A stretch of 64,000 bases of DNA. It comes from Desulfovibrio sp. GTDB lineage: Bacteria; Desulfobacterota; Desulfovibrionia; Desulfovibrionales; Desulfovibrionaceae. Of this stretch, positions 7,483 through 16,404 are shown piece after piece (within the stretch, counting starts at the first letter, position 1; every line of letters begins with the position of its first letter). A program made the translations under genes and the position numbers. The DNA lies in contig JAISWB010000071.1 of the NCBI GenBank assembly GCA_031271265.1, positions 56,481 to 120,480 of the forward strand, read 5' to 3'. A model generated the notes under the pieces. It was not told the origin of the DNA, did no database searches, and saw only the letters and a program-made list of their open reading frames with translations.

Positions 7483-9133
7483 ACGGGACGCCGGCGCCGC
7501 AGCCGGGCCGGAAAGCGCTGCCGGATCCGCCGCCGCATCCACAGGCGGTCCGGAAAGAGAGGCTTACGCCGCTTCGGCAACGGCGGACCCGCCGGAACAG
7601 GGCATCTGCACCATATCGGCAACGACGGCGGCTCCGGAAGTTGACGGTTGTGCGGCCTCCGCAGGCGGTCCGGAACAAGGTTCGGGCGCGCCCTGCTTCG
7701 GGGCTTCCTCTTTTCTGAAACCGCTTTCGCGCCGTTTCGGTTTTATGGTATGCGCTCAATGGGGCAGCGGGCTGCTCAGCGGTGTGTTCATGATTCTTCT
7801 GGCCCGTTCCGGGCCGGAAACCTTCGGGCTTTTCACTCTGGCCGCCGCGCTCGGCATGCTTGTCGCCATGGTCACGGGCGCGGGCTTCGACAGTTATCTC
7901 GTGCCGCTGCTCAGTGAAAACCGCGCCGACAAGCGGGGCATTTTGCTGCATACCTTGCGCATACAACTTCGCCTCATGTTCCTGTCCCTGGCGCTGCTCG
8001 CTTTTCTCTGTTTCTGCCTCGGCTACGGCTTGGAAAAAACGCGGGTCATACTCATCGTCGCGGGGGGCATGGGTCCCCTGTCCGCGTCGCAGTCCTTTTT
8101 CGCCCTGTGCCGTGTGCAGGGACGGCAGGATACGGAGATGCGCATTCGCGTCCCGGCCGCGTTTGCCGGAAGCCTTTTCGGCATCGGCGCGTTGCTGCTT
8201 GACGCCCCCCTGCCGGTCACGGCCTGCTTCAAGCTTGCGGAAGCATCAGTCGTCTTTTTGTGCATAGCTCCGCTGCTGCGCAGGCGTTCAGGCATCTACG
8301 CCCCGCGGACCGGAACGCGGCATCCCCGCGGCCGCGACGCCATGATCTTTGCGGGCATAGCTGTTTGCGGCCTGCTCTACAACAAGCTCAACATGTACAT
8401 GCTTGATTACGGCAGCGGAGCTTATGCCCTGGGACTGTACAACGCGCCCTGGGAACTGGTGGACGGGTTGAGCATTCTCATTTCGGGGGCGCTTATTGAA
8501 AAGGTCATGTTCCCGCTTATGGCCGGGCAATGGAACAAGGACCGCGCATCGTTCATGCGCCTGAACAATTTTTCCGTCAAATGCCTCCTGCTGCTGGGAC
8601 TCGTCTCCGGCTACCCTCTGTTTACGGAAGGAGACAGAATACTGGACCTGATTTACGGGCAGACATATCTGGAAGCGGCCGGTCTGCTGCGTGCGCAGCT
8701 CCCGTGCATCACGGCCTCTTTCCTGCACAATCTGGCCGTCTGCATGCTTCTGAGCATGGGCCTGCACAGGCAGGTTTTCGTTGTATATCTCGCCGGGCTT
8801 GCGCTGAACATCGCCTTGTGCGCCATGCTGATCCCCGCCCAAGAGGCCTGGGGGGCGGCGTGGGCGATATCCGGCACCAAAACTTTTATGGCGGCCTGCA
8901 CCGTAGGTCTGGCCATGCGCCGCGGTCTGGAGTTCCGGCCTGCGCATCTGTGCGGGGCGGCTGCGGCCGTCCTTGCCGCTCTTGGTGTCCATAGTTTCTG
9001 CCTGCCCATTCTGCCCAGAGAAGCAGCCGAACTTCTCGGCTTTCTCCCCCTGCTTGTGCCTGCCGCGCTCTGGTTGCCGCACATGTTTGTAAAAGACCAA
9101 GGTGCAAACGGGCGGGGAGATACTCACGAGTGA
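7442..9133 (+). CDS. Wzx/MATE-like polysaccharide flippase with Ala/Gly/Pro-rich N-terminal extension
   Basis: From about residue 95 the protein is a polytopic membrane protein of the polysaccharide-biosynthesis/MVF superfamily (12 or more hydrophobic segments, opening with FMVCAQWGSGLLSGVFMILLA). It would flip lipid-linked glycan units across the inner membrane. The first 90 residues are low-complexity with repeated GPE/GGPE motifs, and the DNA repeats GGCGGNCCGGAA-like units that echo the 3' end of the glycosyltransferase (GGCGGCCGGGCC). The extension thus looks like a reiterated gene junction read in frame. Translation may start within the overlap (ATG 7442); ATG 7745 is possible but would clip the first helix. 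Confidence 0.75.
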   Translation: MKKYTSACSAAGPERDAGAAAGPESAAGSAAASTGGPEREAYAASATADPPEQGICTISATTAAPEVDGCAASAGGPEQGSGAPCFGASSFLKPLSRRFGFMVCAQWGSGLLSGVFMILLARSGPETFGLFTLAAALGMLVAMVTGAGFDSYLVPLLSENRADKRGILLHTLRIQLRLMFLSLALLAFLCFCLGYGLEKTRVILIVAGGMGPLSASQSFFALCRVQGRQDTEMRIRVPAAFAGSLFGIGALLLDAPLPVTACFKLAEASVVFLCIAPLLRRRSGIYAPRTGTRHPRGRDAMIFAGIAVCGLLYNKLNMYMLDYGSGAYALGLYNAPWELVDGLSILISGALIEKVMFPLMAGQWNKDRASFMRLNNFSVKCLLLLGLVSGYPLFTEGDRILDLIYGQTYLEAAGLLRAQLPCITASFLHNLAVCMLLSMGLHRQVFVVYLAGLALNIALCAMLIPAQEAWGAAWAISGTKTFMAACTVGLAMRRGLEFRPAHLCGAAAAVLAALGVHSFCLPILPREAAELLGFLPLLVPAALWLPHMFVKDQGANGRGDTHE

Positions 9134-9235
9134 CGGTCACCTTCCCTTTACAAAGTTATATCCACACTCATTACATTTGTGCAGTGCGTGACGCATGATG
9201 TTTCCTGTCTTGCGGAAACGTCCCGGTGCTGCAAT

Positions 9236-11653
9236 TTACTGTTTCATCAACTGCTCCATGACACGGTTCAATTCCTGTGCAGTTTGCGATAATTCCTGAA
9301 CCGCTGCGGAGGCTTGCACCATGCCGTTGGCCGTTTCGTTGACGATGTGGTGTATCTCCTCAACGGCGTGATTGATTTCCTCAGAAGTCGAGCTTTGTTC
9401 TTCCGCGGCCGTGGCAATGGACGTCACGACCGAAGAATTGGCCGACGCCAGGTCGACGATTTCCTTCAGGGCTTCGCCGGAGGAATCGGCCAATGATGTG
9501 GCTTCGCCTATACTGTTCACCGCCGAGCCGACTTCCTCAACATTGACCTTGGTCGACTGCTGGATGGCGTTGATGCTGCTGCCGACTTCCTGGGTCGCGG
9601 ACATGGTTTTCTCCGCCAGCTTGCGCACTTCGTCGGCCACCACGGCAAACCCGCGCCCGGCTTCGCCCGCCCTTGCCGCTTCAATCGCCGCGTTCAGGGC
9701 CAGAAGGTTGGTCTGGTCCGCTATATCCGAAATGACGTTCATCACGCCGCCTATGCTCTCGGCCTGGGTGCCCAGTTCCTTCATGTTGTTCTGCAGGGTC
9801 GCGGCAACGCTGTTCACGTTGTTGATGGCCGACACCACCTGATTGACAAGATTGGACCCGTTCCGGGCCTTGTCGCGCGTTAAACCGCTTTGCTCCGATG
9901 CCTGCGCGGCATTGCGCGCAACTTCCAGGACTGTGGAGTTCATCTCGCTCATGGCGCTTGCCGTGGACTCGACGCGCGTGCGCTGCGTCTCGGCTCCGCG
10001 CGACACCTGTTCAATCCGGGCAGAGAGTTCTTCCGAGGCCGCCGCCACTCGCCTTGCGATGCCGGATGCTTGCTCGGCAACCTTGCGTATGGTGCGTTCG
10101 GTTTCCTTTCTTGCCGTCAGGTCGGTGATAAGCTGCAAAACGGCAGTCAGTCTGCCGTCCTTGTCGAGAATGGGCCAGGATGTGTAGGTGATGTCCATTG
10201 CCTTGCCGCCGGGATAACAGCGCGTTTCCGCGGTAGCCGGGCGCTTTGAATCGATCGCTTTTTTCAATGCGTCGTTGGGGGTGTCTGTATCCTCACGGTT
10301 GAAAATCTGTCTGCATGTTTTCCCGATCCCGCCATCGCCTACTATTGCCAAAGCTTGGCCGTTCAGATACTCAGCTCTCATCTCATTGTTCATCATGGCT
10401 ACAGGTGTCGGTATATTGTCAATAATGCCGCGCATGTTACTCAAGATATTATTTGTTCCGATGATCAATGTGGCAAAACTGCCTTTAAAATGCGCAGCGT
10501 CAGCTTGACTTTGTAATTTTCCGTATTGAATATCATGATCCAGGCGTTTATATGTGTTCAGGACATCATTGAGTACACCAGGTATTGTACGCATATCATC
10601 AACAAGTTTGCCTATTTCGCCTTTTTCATTAATATGGACGTTGTATGCAAAATCACCTTCGGCTATCGCTTCGGCGAATGTTGCGATCTTACGCAGTACT
10701 GCGATCAGCTTGACAATAATATATACGGCGAAAAGAATGCCGACAAGGAGACCGGCAGCGGAAGAAACAAGCACGAAAGACAGGTCACTGTCGTTGGAAG
10801 CGATAATCTCTGCCTGCGTTTTGCTTTGATCCGCAGCGGCCCCCGTACTCAAAGCGGTACTGATCTCGTTCAACTCATCATCCCATTTATACGTCTGCTG
10901 CAAGATATCCTCGGCACGCATGGCCTGCTGCCTGTGTTTCCCGTATGCCTCGACAATAGCGTTGTAATGCGTCTGATATTCTGAAAATATACGCCGACCT
11001 TCTTCAGTGGAGAGCAATGCTCTGAAATTATCATTTAACGATTTTCCTTGATCCAAGAGCTTGTCGACGGCGGCGGCATTCGCTTCAACAGGGTTATTGC
11101 GGAAGTTTATGACGGCCTCATCAAGGTTGACGTTCATGCGCCATATATCATTGGTCTGGCGGAGCAATCTGATATTATTCACCTGAACCGCAAGATCGCC
11201 GACATCCCCGAGGTATTTTTGCGCTGCTTTGAAACTCGGACGTATCGTCTGCAGGTAGTCACGATACCAAGGTCCAAGTATATTTCCCATCTTCTTGAGT
11301 TCTTCAATGTAGGTTTCCAAACGTTTTAACGCCCGATCCATCATCTCTCTGCGTTCATGTATAATAATGTATTTCAATCCATGTCGGGCAAACTCAAATG
11401 TTTTCTGTTGAGCAGCTATGGATCGTTGCATATCATCCATGTCTGACAGGCGCATAAATTTTTCAAGGTGGTAAGCAGACTCATTTATTCCAATTTCCAT
11501 ATCGCTTGAATCTACATTGAGTTGTGCAAAGCGAACGTAATCGAGAAAATGTGTTGACGCCTTGTTAAGCCCATTGTAGCCGATAATTGAAACAACAGCC
11601 AAAATGGCTACCATCAAAATAAATCCGGAGATAATTCTAATCTTGGTACTCAT
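9236..11653 (-). CDS. Methyl-accepting chemotaxis protein (4HB-type sensor, HAMP, PAS)
   Basis: An 805-residue transmembrane chemoreceptor. ATG 11653 is preceded by GGAG-TAAGG; the frame is open 50 codons further up without such a site. Order: TM1 ([19 protein letters not shown]), a long helical periplasmic domain to about residue 290, TM2 ([18 protein letters not shown]), HAMP, a PAS domain ([20 protein letters not shown] onward) and the signalling hairpin with the conserved tip [20 protein letters not shown]. It signals to CheA/CheW and the flagellar motor. There is no obvious CheR-binding pentapeptide at the C-terminus (ends MEQLMKQ). The N-terminal sensory part (about 10300-11640) is markedly more AT-rich than the signalling part, which suggests exchange of the sensor. 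Confidence 0.95.
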   Translation of the reverse strand: MSTKIRIISGFILMVAILAVVSIIGYNGLNKASTHFLDYVRFAQLNVDSSDMEIGINESAYHLEKFMRLSDMDDMQRSIAAQQKTFEFARHGLKYIIIHERREMMDRALKRLETYIEELKKMGNILGPWYRDYLQTIRPSFKAAQKYLGDVGDLAVQVNNIRLLRQTNDIWRMNVNLDEAVINFRNNPVEANAAAVDKLLDQGKSLNDNFRALLSTEEGRRIFSEYQTHYNAIVEAYGKHRQQAMRAEDILQQTYKWDDELNEISTALSTGAAADQSKTQAEIIASNDSDLSFVLVSSAAGLLVGILFAVYIIVKLIAVLRKIATFAEAIAEGDFAYNVHINEKGEIGKLVDDMRTIPGVLNDVLNTYKRLDHDIQYGKLQSQADAAHFKGSFATLIIGTNNILSNMRGIIDNIPTPVAMMNNEMRAEYLNGQALAIVGDGGIGKTCRQIFNREDTDTPNDALKKAIDSKRPATAETRCYPGGKAMDITYTSWPILDKDGRLTAVLQLITDLTARKETERTIRKVAEQASGIARRVAAASEELSARIEQVSRGAETQRTRVESTASAMSEMNSTVLEVARNAAQASEQSGLTRDKARNGSNLVNQVVSAINNVNSVAATLQNNMKELGTQAESIGGVMNVISDIADQTNLLALNAAIEAARAGEAGRGFAVVADEVRKLAEKTMSATQEVGSSINAIQQSTKVNVEEVGSAVNSIGEATSLADSSGEALKEIVDLASANSSVVTSIATAAEEQSSTSEEINHAVEEIHHIVNETANGMVQASAAVQELSQTAQELNRVMEQLMKQ

Positions 11654-11697
11654 AGTCCTTACTCCTTGGCGCAGTCGAACAGCTTTCGGCAATTTTC

Positions 11698-11723
11698 TTA
11701 TTCCCTGCGCATTGAAAAATTTA
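11698..11723 (-). promoter_or_regulatory. Possible sigma-28-like promoter of the chemoreceptor
   Basis: On the minus strand TAAATTTT, 10 nt, then GGGAATAA resembles the flagellar sigma-28 pattern (TAAA...GCCGATAA), 45 bp before the chemoreceptor start. The -10 half matches only in part, so this is a weak call. Confidence 0.3.
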
Positions 11724-11782
11724 TGCTGCCGAGGCACATGCCTGCCGGGCATACAGAGTGTTGGGAAACGAAAAAAAGAAAC

Positions 11783-11820
11783 GCCAAAAAGGCCCTGCTT
11801 CAAAAAAAGAAACAGGGCCT
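11783..11820 (-). terminator. Rho-independent terminator (minus strand)
   Basis: On the minus strand the stem AGGCCCTG / CAGGGCCT with a T-rich loop is followed by TTTTT. It lies between the (GT)33 tract and the chemoreceptor, so transcripts coming through the microsatellite from the right would stop here. Confidence 0.65.
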
Positions 11821-11875
11821 GAGAGAGCGAGAAATTCCGCGCCGCCCCTGGAGAAGAAGGAAACGGCGGAACTTG

Positions 11876-11946
<71 letters not shown>

Positions 11947-12144
11947 AAAAATCATGCCAAAGATTGATCTTTCAGCATATCTTATGCTGTGTTCCTCGGT
12001 TCCGGAGAAGAAGATTCCGGGCGAAAGCTCTGCTCCCATCGTCGCTCCCAAGCGGTGCCTTCCGATAAATTTTACGCTATCGCGACAAGTTGCAATGCTC
12101 TTCATCACACTTCAGCACATTTCGTCAAGTATTTTTTTCACGAC

Positions 12145-12476
12145 GGTGTTGACTTACGAATGATTTTACCCCCTGAATCGATTGTGGGGCAAGGGTTTTA
12201 AGAAACTGAAACATTCTTTGGGTAATACCCTCATATTTTTGGCAGAATGCACCCATCAGAAACGAAGGATATGGGACGATGCCGATATGCAAAAAATGCG
12301 GCTCAGGACAGGCGGTTAAAAGCGGCGTCGCGGCAGACAAGCAAAGATTTCTTTGCAAGGAACGCGGGTGCAATTTTAGGGAAGATGATGCCCGCACAAA
12401 CTAAAAAGCAGTGGCCAAAAAGGCGCTTTGCGTGCCGCTTTATGCCATGGCAAAAGGCTCTTTTCGGATGAAGTAA
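12145..12476 (+). mobile_element. Degenerate insertion-sequence remnant (IS1-like)
   Basis: It starts with an 88-bp block (12145-12232) that recurs without indels at 39718-39805 and looks like an IS terminus (GGTGTTGACTTACGAATG... AATACCCTC). Forty-seven bases later comes the zinc-finger start of an InsA-like transposase with an in-frame stop. No right end was identified before the ssrA terminator. Confidence 0.65.
12279..12476 (+). pseudogene. IS1-type InsA-like transposase remnant
   Basis: The frame reads MPICKKCGSGQAVKSG, a CxxC zinc ribbon, then KQRFLCKERGCNFREDDART and an in-frame TAA (12402-12404). It continues in the same frame as KAVAKKALCVPLYAMAKGSF before a second TAA. This order (zinc ribbon, basic KQRF-C-C-F block, D-R, then K-A-LY-G-S-R helix) matches the N-terminal domain of IS1-type transposases. 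The second cysteine pair is altered (CKERGC where the usual form is CKECGC). The catalytic part is missing, so the gene is dead. Confidence 0.7.
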
Positions 12477-12489
12477 GCATTACTGTTTT

Positions 12490-12536
12490 GATAAAAATGA
12501 AGTCCCGCAAGGGTTTTTAACCTTTGCGGGACTTCC
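12490..12536 (-). terminator. Terminator of ssrA
   Basis: Just past the tmRNA 3' end on the minus strand, AAGTCCCGCAAAGG pairs with CCCTTGCGGGACTT around a 7-nt loop, followed by CATTTTTAT. It is a strong GC-rich stem with a T-rich tail. Confidence 0.8.
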
Positions 12537-12549
12537 GTGGATTCTTTTT

Positions 12550-12905
12550 TGGTGGAGGCGGCGAGAGTTGAACTCGCGTCCGAGAAGCTTCAGCCGCAAC
12601 ATCTACGGGCGTAGAATGCGATTACCCTCTTGCTGCGGCTTTGCACCCACTCACAGCGTGCCGCAGCCAGTCCACCTTGTCGTCCCGCATTCTTCGGGGC
12701 GGACACCTCCGAATGCCGACCTGAACATATCGTCCGTAATGTGCGCCTATCAGGTATTATCACACATTACGGCGCGACTTGATTAAGCCGCGTAAGCGTA
12801 TTCGTAATCGTTGCCGATTATTTTTTTGCCGCTTTTTACGAGGCCCGCGGCGCCTCGGCCCGCTGTCTGCGATGTCTGCATCCCCGTCGAAACCGGTGCG
12901 CCCCC
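12550..12905 (-). ncRNA. ssrA: Transfer-messenger RNA (tmRNA)
   Basis: Rescues stalled ribosomes by trans-translation. The 5' end (GGGGGCGCACCGGTTTCGACG) and 3' end (GTTCAACTCTCGCCGCCTCC plus ACCA) form the tRNA-like domain: GGGGGCG pairs with CGCCTCC in the acceptor stem and the T-arm GAGTTCAACTC is present. The tag frame lies at 12783-12815 and reads GGC AAC GAT TAC GAA TAC GCT TAC GCG GCT TAA, giving tag (A)GNDYEYAYAA. The resume codon appears to be GGC (Gly); the AYAA end is a normal ClpXP-type degron. Length about 356 nt, with CCA encoded. Confidence 0.97.
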
Positions 12906-12958
12906 GCGTACAATGCTCCCCGCAGGAGGACAAAGCTTTTTACCGGCTTTTTTGTAGA

Positions 12959-12985
12959 AATATATGCTTTCCGGCTTGATGTCAA
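12959..12985 (-). promoter_or_regulatory. Probable sigma-70 promoter of ssrA
   Basis: On the minus strand TTGACA (12985-12980) is followed after 15 nt by TATATT (12964-12959), or after 17 nt by ATATTT. It is about 50 nt upstream of the mature tmRNA 5' end, which fits a short leader removed by RNase P. Confidence 0.5.
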
Positions 12986-13157
12986 GGGGCGTAAGGGCCG
13001 CCTGCGCGAGCAGGTCGCCCTTACGGGCTGCCTTGCGCTTCAGGACACTTCATGCCTGGAAAGGACCGACCAACCCCTTAATCAGCCTACGGAGCGGGGC
13101 GGGGCGGTCAATCCGAGTGCCGCCTATAAGCGGCCGAGATAATGTGCTGTCGACAAG

Positions 13158-15212
13158 GTGCCGACATTCCCCTTGACAGGCAGCCTGCGCCCGGATAATG
13201 ACCTATACCGTTTCCTCAACGCGCAACTCTCTAAAAACGCCGGATACCTCACGTCCGCCGGGGCGAAATTCTTGGCAAAAAAACGCTCTCTCCAGCGCTG
13301 GAGCGCCGATGACGCCGCCGAACTGTACGGCGTACACAACTGGGGCGCCGGCTATTTCGACATTTCCCCCGAAGGCGATGTTCTGGTGCGCCCGTTCGGA
13401 CGCAAAAATCCTGTGACCGTCGGCATCATGGACATTATCCGCGGCATGCGCGACCGGGGTCTGAACATGCCGGTCCTGCTGCGCATAGAAAATATTCTGG
13501 ATACGCAGATTGCCCTGTTGCACGACAGTTTCCGCAAGGCCGTCAAAACCCTGGGCTATCGCGGGGACTACCGGGGCGTATTCCCGATCAAGGTCAACCA
13601 GCAACAGCAGGTGGTGGAAGCCGTCGCCCGCTTCGGCGCGAATTTCCATCACGGCATGGAAGTGGGCAGCAAGGCCGAGCTTTTCGCCGCCCTCTCGCAG
13701 TTACGCGACGAGGAAGCCTGCCTGATCTGCAACGGGTACAAGGACGAGGAATTTATCGAACTCGGCCTGCATGCCGTCCGTTTGGGCTTTCTCTGTTTTT
13801 TCGTTGTGGAAATGCCGAGCGAACTGCACCTTATCCTTGAATGCGCGGAACGCACGGGCGTCAAACCCCTTATCGGCGTGCGCGCCAAACTCGCCTGCCA
13901 GGCAGGCGGACACTGGACGGCCTCGGGCAGCGATCACTCCACTTTCGGCCTGACCACCACGCAAATCGTCGACGCCGTGGATACCCTGCGCGAAAGAGGC
14001 ATGCTCGACTCCTTCCGCCTGCTGCACTTTCACCTGGGCTCGCAGATCTCCAACATCCGGGATATCCGCGACGCGGCCATGGAAGCCTCGCGCATGTACG
14101 CCGGACTGGTGAAAGAAGGCGCTCCCATGGGCTTTCTCGACCTCGGCGGCGGCCTGGCCGTCGACTACGACGGCTCGCGCACCAATTTCATCTCCAGCCG
14201 CAACTACAGCCTGGACGAATACTGTACGGATATGGTGGAAGCGGTGATGAGCATCATGGATGAAAGCGGCATCCACCACCCCGTCCTGATCACGGAATCG
14301 GGCCGGGCCACCGTCGCCTACTATTCCGTACTGTTGTTCAATGTGCTGGACGTCAGCCGCATCGCCGATCAGGGTTCGACCCTTGAGGCGACGGAAGAAA
14401 CCGTCCTGCCTGTCGATGCGCCGGAGTCCACGCGCAACCTGCAGCAAACCCTTCAGGGCATCAACCTGCGCAATCTGCAGGAAAGCTACAACGATGCCGT
14501 GTATTACCGGGACGACATCCGGCGGCAGTTCATGCAGGGCAAGGCCACCCTGCGCGAGCGCGCCGTGGCCGAACGCCTGTTCTGGGCCATCATCAACCGC
14601 ATCGCCCGTGAAAAAAGCAAGCTGCCGCACATACCGAAAGACCTGACGGAAATCGATCCGGCTCTCGCCGATATTTACTACGGTAATTTCAGCGTCTTCC
14701 AGTCTCTGCCCGATGCCTGGGCCATAGGCCAGCTTTTCCCCGTCATGCCCGTTCACCGGCTCACGGAGGAGCCGACCAGGCAGGCCATCCTTTCGGACCT
14801 CACCTGCGACAGCGACGGGCGCATCGGCCATTTCATAGATGCCGGACAGGGTGTGAAAGACACGCTGGACCTGCATGTATTAAAGGAAAACGAAGAGTAT
14901 TATCTCGGCGTCTTTCTCGTCGGCGCTTACCAGGAAACATTGGGAGACCTGCACAACCTGCTCGGAGACACCAACGTGGTATCGGTGCGCGTCGGCGAAG
15001 ACGGCAACTTCGAGTTCGTGCGCGAACTGCGCGGGGACTCTGTGGCCGACATCCTGTCCTATGTGGAATACGACCCCCGCCGCATCTTGGAAAGACTGCG
15101 CAAAGCGGCGGAAAAGGCCGTGCGCGACGGGCGCATCCAGCCCGCGGAACGCCTGCTGACCATGCAGGCTTTTGAAGACGGCCTGCGCGGCTATACCTAT
15201 TTTGAGAGATGA
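13158..15212 (+). CDS. speA: Biosynthetic arginine decarboxylase
   Basis: Converts L-arginine to agmatine, the first step of polyamine synthesis. The 684-residue protein is a fold III PLP enzyme: the PLP lysine is about K145 in VFPIKVNQQQQ. Other family motifs are NWGAGYFDIS near the N-terminus, HFHLGSQISNIRDIR, LGGGLAVDYDGS and ITESGRATVAYY. The start is uncertain: GTG 13158 is used here, giving about 45 residues before the conserved LQRWSADDAAELYGVHNWG block. It is first in an operon with CASDH (4-bp gap), nspC and speB, together making putrescine and then spermidine. Confidence 0.95.
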   Translation: MPTFPLTGSLRPDNDLYRFLNAQLSKNAGYLTSAGAKFLAKKRSLQRWSADDAAELYGVHNWGAGYFDISPEGDVLVRPFGRKNPVTVGIMDIIRGMRDRGLNMPVLLRIENILDTQIALLHDSFRKAVKTLGYRGDYRGVFPIKVNQQQQVVEAVARFGANFHHGMEVGSKAELFAALSQLRDEEACLICNGYKDEEFIELGLHAVRLGFLCFFVVEMPSELHLILECAERTGVKPLIGVRAKLACQAGGHWTASGSDHSTFGLTTTQIVDAVDTLRERGMLDSFRLLHFHLGSQISNIRDIRDAAMEASRMYAGLVKEGAPMGFLDLGGGLAVDYDGSRTNFISSRNYSLDEYCTDMVEAVMSIMDESGIHHPVLITESGRATVAYYSVLLFNVLDVSRIADQGSTLEATEETVLPVDAPESTRNLQQTLQGINLRNLQESYNDAVYYRDDIRRQFMQGKATLRERAVAERLFWAIINRIAREKSKLPHIPKDLTEIDPALADIYYGNFSVFQSLPDAWAIGQLFPVMPVHRLTEEPTRQAILSDLTCDSDGRIGHFIDAGQGVKDTLDLHVLKENEEYYLGVFLVGAYQETLGDLHNLLGDTNVVSVRVGEDGNFEFVRELRGDSVADILSYVEYDPRRILERLRKAAEKAVRDGRIQPAERLLTMQAFEDGLRGYTYFER

Positions 15213-15216
15213 ATCC

Positions 15217-16404
15217 ATGCAAAAAGTGCTTATCATAGGCGCGGGCGGCGTCGGAGCCGTTGCGGCCCACAAATGCGCCCAAGTTCCCGAAGTTTTCGGT
15301 GAAATCATGCTGGCAAGCCGCACCGCGGCGCGCTGCGACGCCGTGGCCGCCCGACTGCCGCGCCCCATCCGCACCGCCGGGGTCGATGCGGACAACCCGC
15401 GGGAACTTGTGCCGCTCATCGACAATTTCAAGCCGGACCTGGTCATCAACGTCGCCCTGCCTTACCAGGACCTGCATATCATGGACGCCTGCCTGGAATG
15501 CGGCGTACACTACCTGGATACCGCCAACTACGAGGCCCCGGAAAAAGCCGAGTTTGCTTACGGCCCGCAGTGGGCCTACCGGGAACGCTTCAGGGAAAAA
15601 GGTCTTACGGCCGTCCTCGGCTCGGGTTTCGACCCCGGCGTGACCAATGTCTTTTGCGCCTACGCCCAAAAACATCACTTCGACGAAATCCGCGAACTGG
15701 ACATTATTGACTGCAACGCGGGCGACCACGGCCTGCCCTTTGCCACCAACTTCAACCCGGAAATCAACATCCGCGAAGTCACCGCGCGCGGCCGCTGGTG
15801 GGACCGGGGCGAATGGCTGGAAATCGACCCGCTGTCCTGGTCCATGACCTATGATTTCCCGGACGGCATCGGCAGGAAAAAGTGTTTCCTCCTCTACCAC
15901 GAAGAACTGGAATCCCTTGTACTCAATATACGCGGCCTCAAGCGCGCCCGCTTCTGGATGACCTTTTCCGAATCCTACCTCACGCACCTGAAAATCCTTG
16001 AAAACGTCGGCATGACCCGCATAGACGCCGTGGACTTCGAAGGACGCGCGATAGTGCCCCTGCGCTTTTTGAAAGCCCTGCTCCCGGACCCCGCCTCCCT
16101 CGGACCGCTGACCAGGGGCAAAACCTGCATCGGCTGCCTGCTGAAAGGCAGCAAAGACGGCATTGATCGGGTATGTTACCTGTACAACGTCTGCGACCAT
16201 CAGGAATGCATGCGCGAGGTCGGGTCCCAGGCCGTCAGCTACACCACCGGCGTACCCGCGATGATCGGGGCGAAACTCGTGCTTGAGGGCGTATGGAAAA
16301 AACCGGGGGTGTGGAACCTGGAAGAACTCGACCCCGACCCTTTTATGCGCGATCTGAACCGTTACGGCCTGCCCTGGGTGGAGCGCTTTGACCCGGCGGG
16401 GTGA
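15217..16404 (+). CDS. Carboxy(nor)spermidine dehydrogenase (CASDH), saccharopine dehydrogenase family
   Basis: NADPH-dependent condensation of aspartate beta-semialdehyde with a diamine (putrescine or diaminopropane) to carboxyspermidine/carboxynorspermidine. ATG 15217 gives MQKVLIIGAGGVGAVAAHKC, a Rossmann nucleotide-binding start; an upstream frame to 15172 lies inside speA. Other family features are LGSGFDPGVTNVFCAYAQKH and YNVCDHQECMREVGSQAVSYTTGVPA in 17-20-residue pieces, and the 395-residue length. It lies between speA and nspC, which confirms the pathway. The 3' end overlaps nspC by 17 bp if that gene starts at TTG 16388. Confidence 0.95.
   Translation: MQKVLIIGAGGVGAVAAHKCAQVPEVFGEIMLASRTAARCDAVAARLPRPIRTAGVDADNPRELVPLIDNFKPDLVINVALPYQDLHIMDACLECGVHYLDTANYEAPEKAEFAYGPQWAYRERFREKGLTAVLGSGFDPGVTNVFCAYAQKHHFDEIRELDIIDCNAGDHGLPFATNFNPEINIREVTARGRWWDRGEWLEIDPLSWSMTYDFPDGIGRKKCFLLYHEELESLVLNIRGLKRARFWMTFSESYLTHLKILENVGMTRIDAVDFEGRAIVPLRFLKALLPDPASLGPLTRGKTCIGCLLKGSKDGIDRVCYLYNVCDHQECMREVGSQAVSYTTGVPAMIGAKLVLEGVWKKPGVWNLEELDPDPFMRDLNRYGLPWVERFDPAG

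Noticed and set aside
12906..13157. Search for a tRNA or speA promoter in the gap between ssrA and speA
   Set aside because: No cloverleaf and no clear hexamers for the plus strand were found; only the ssrA promoter could be supported.
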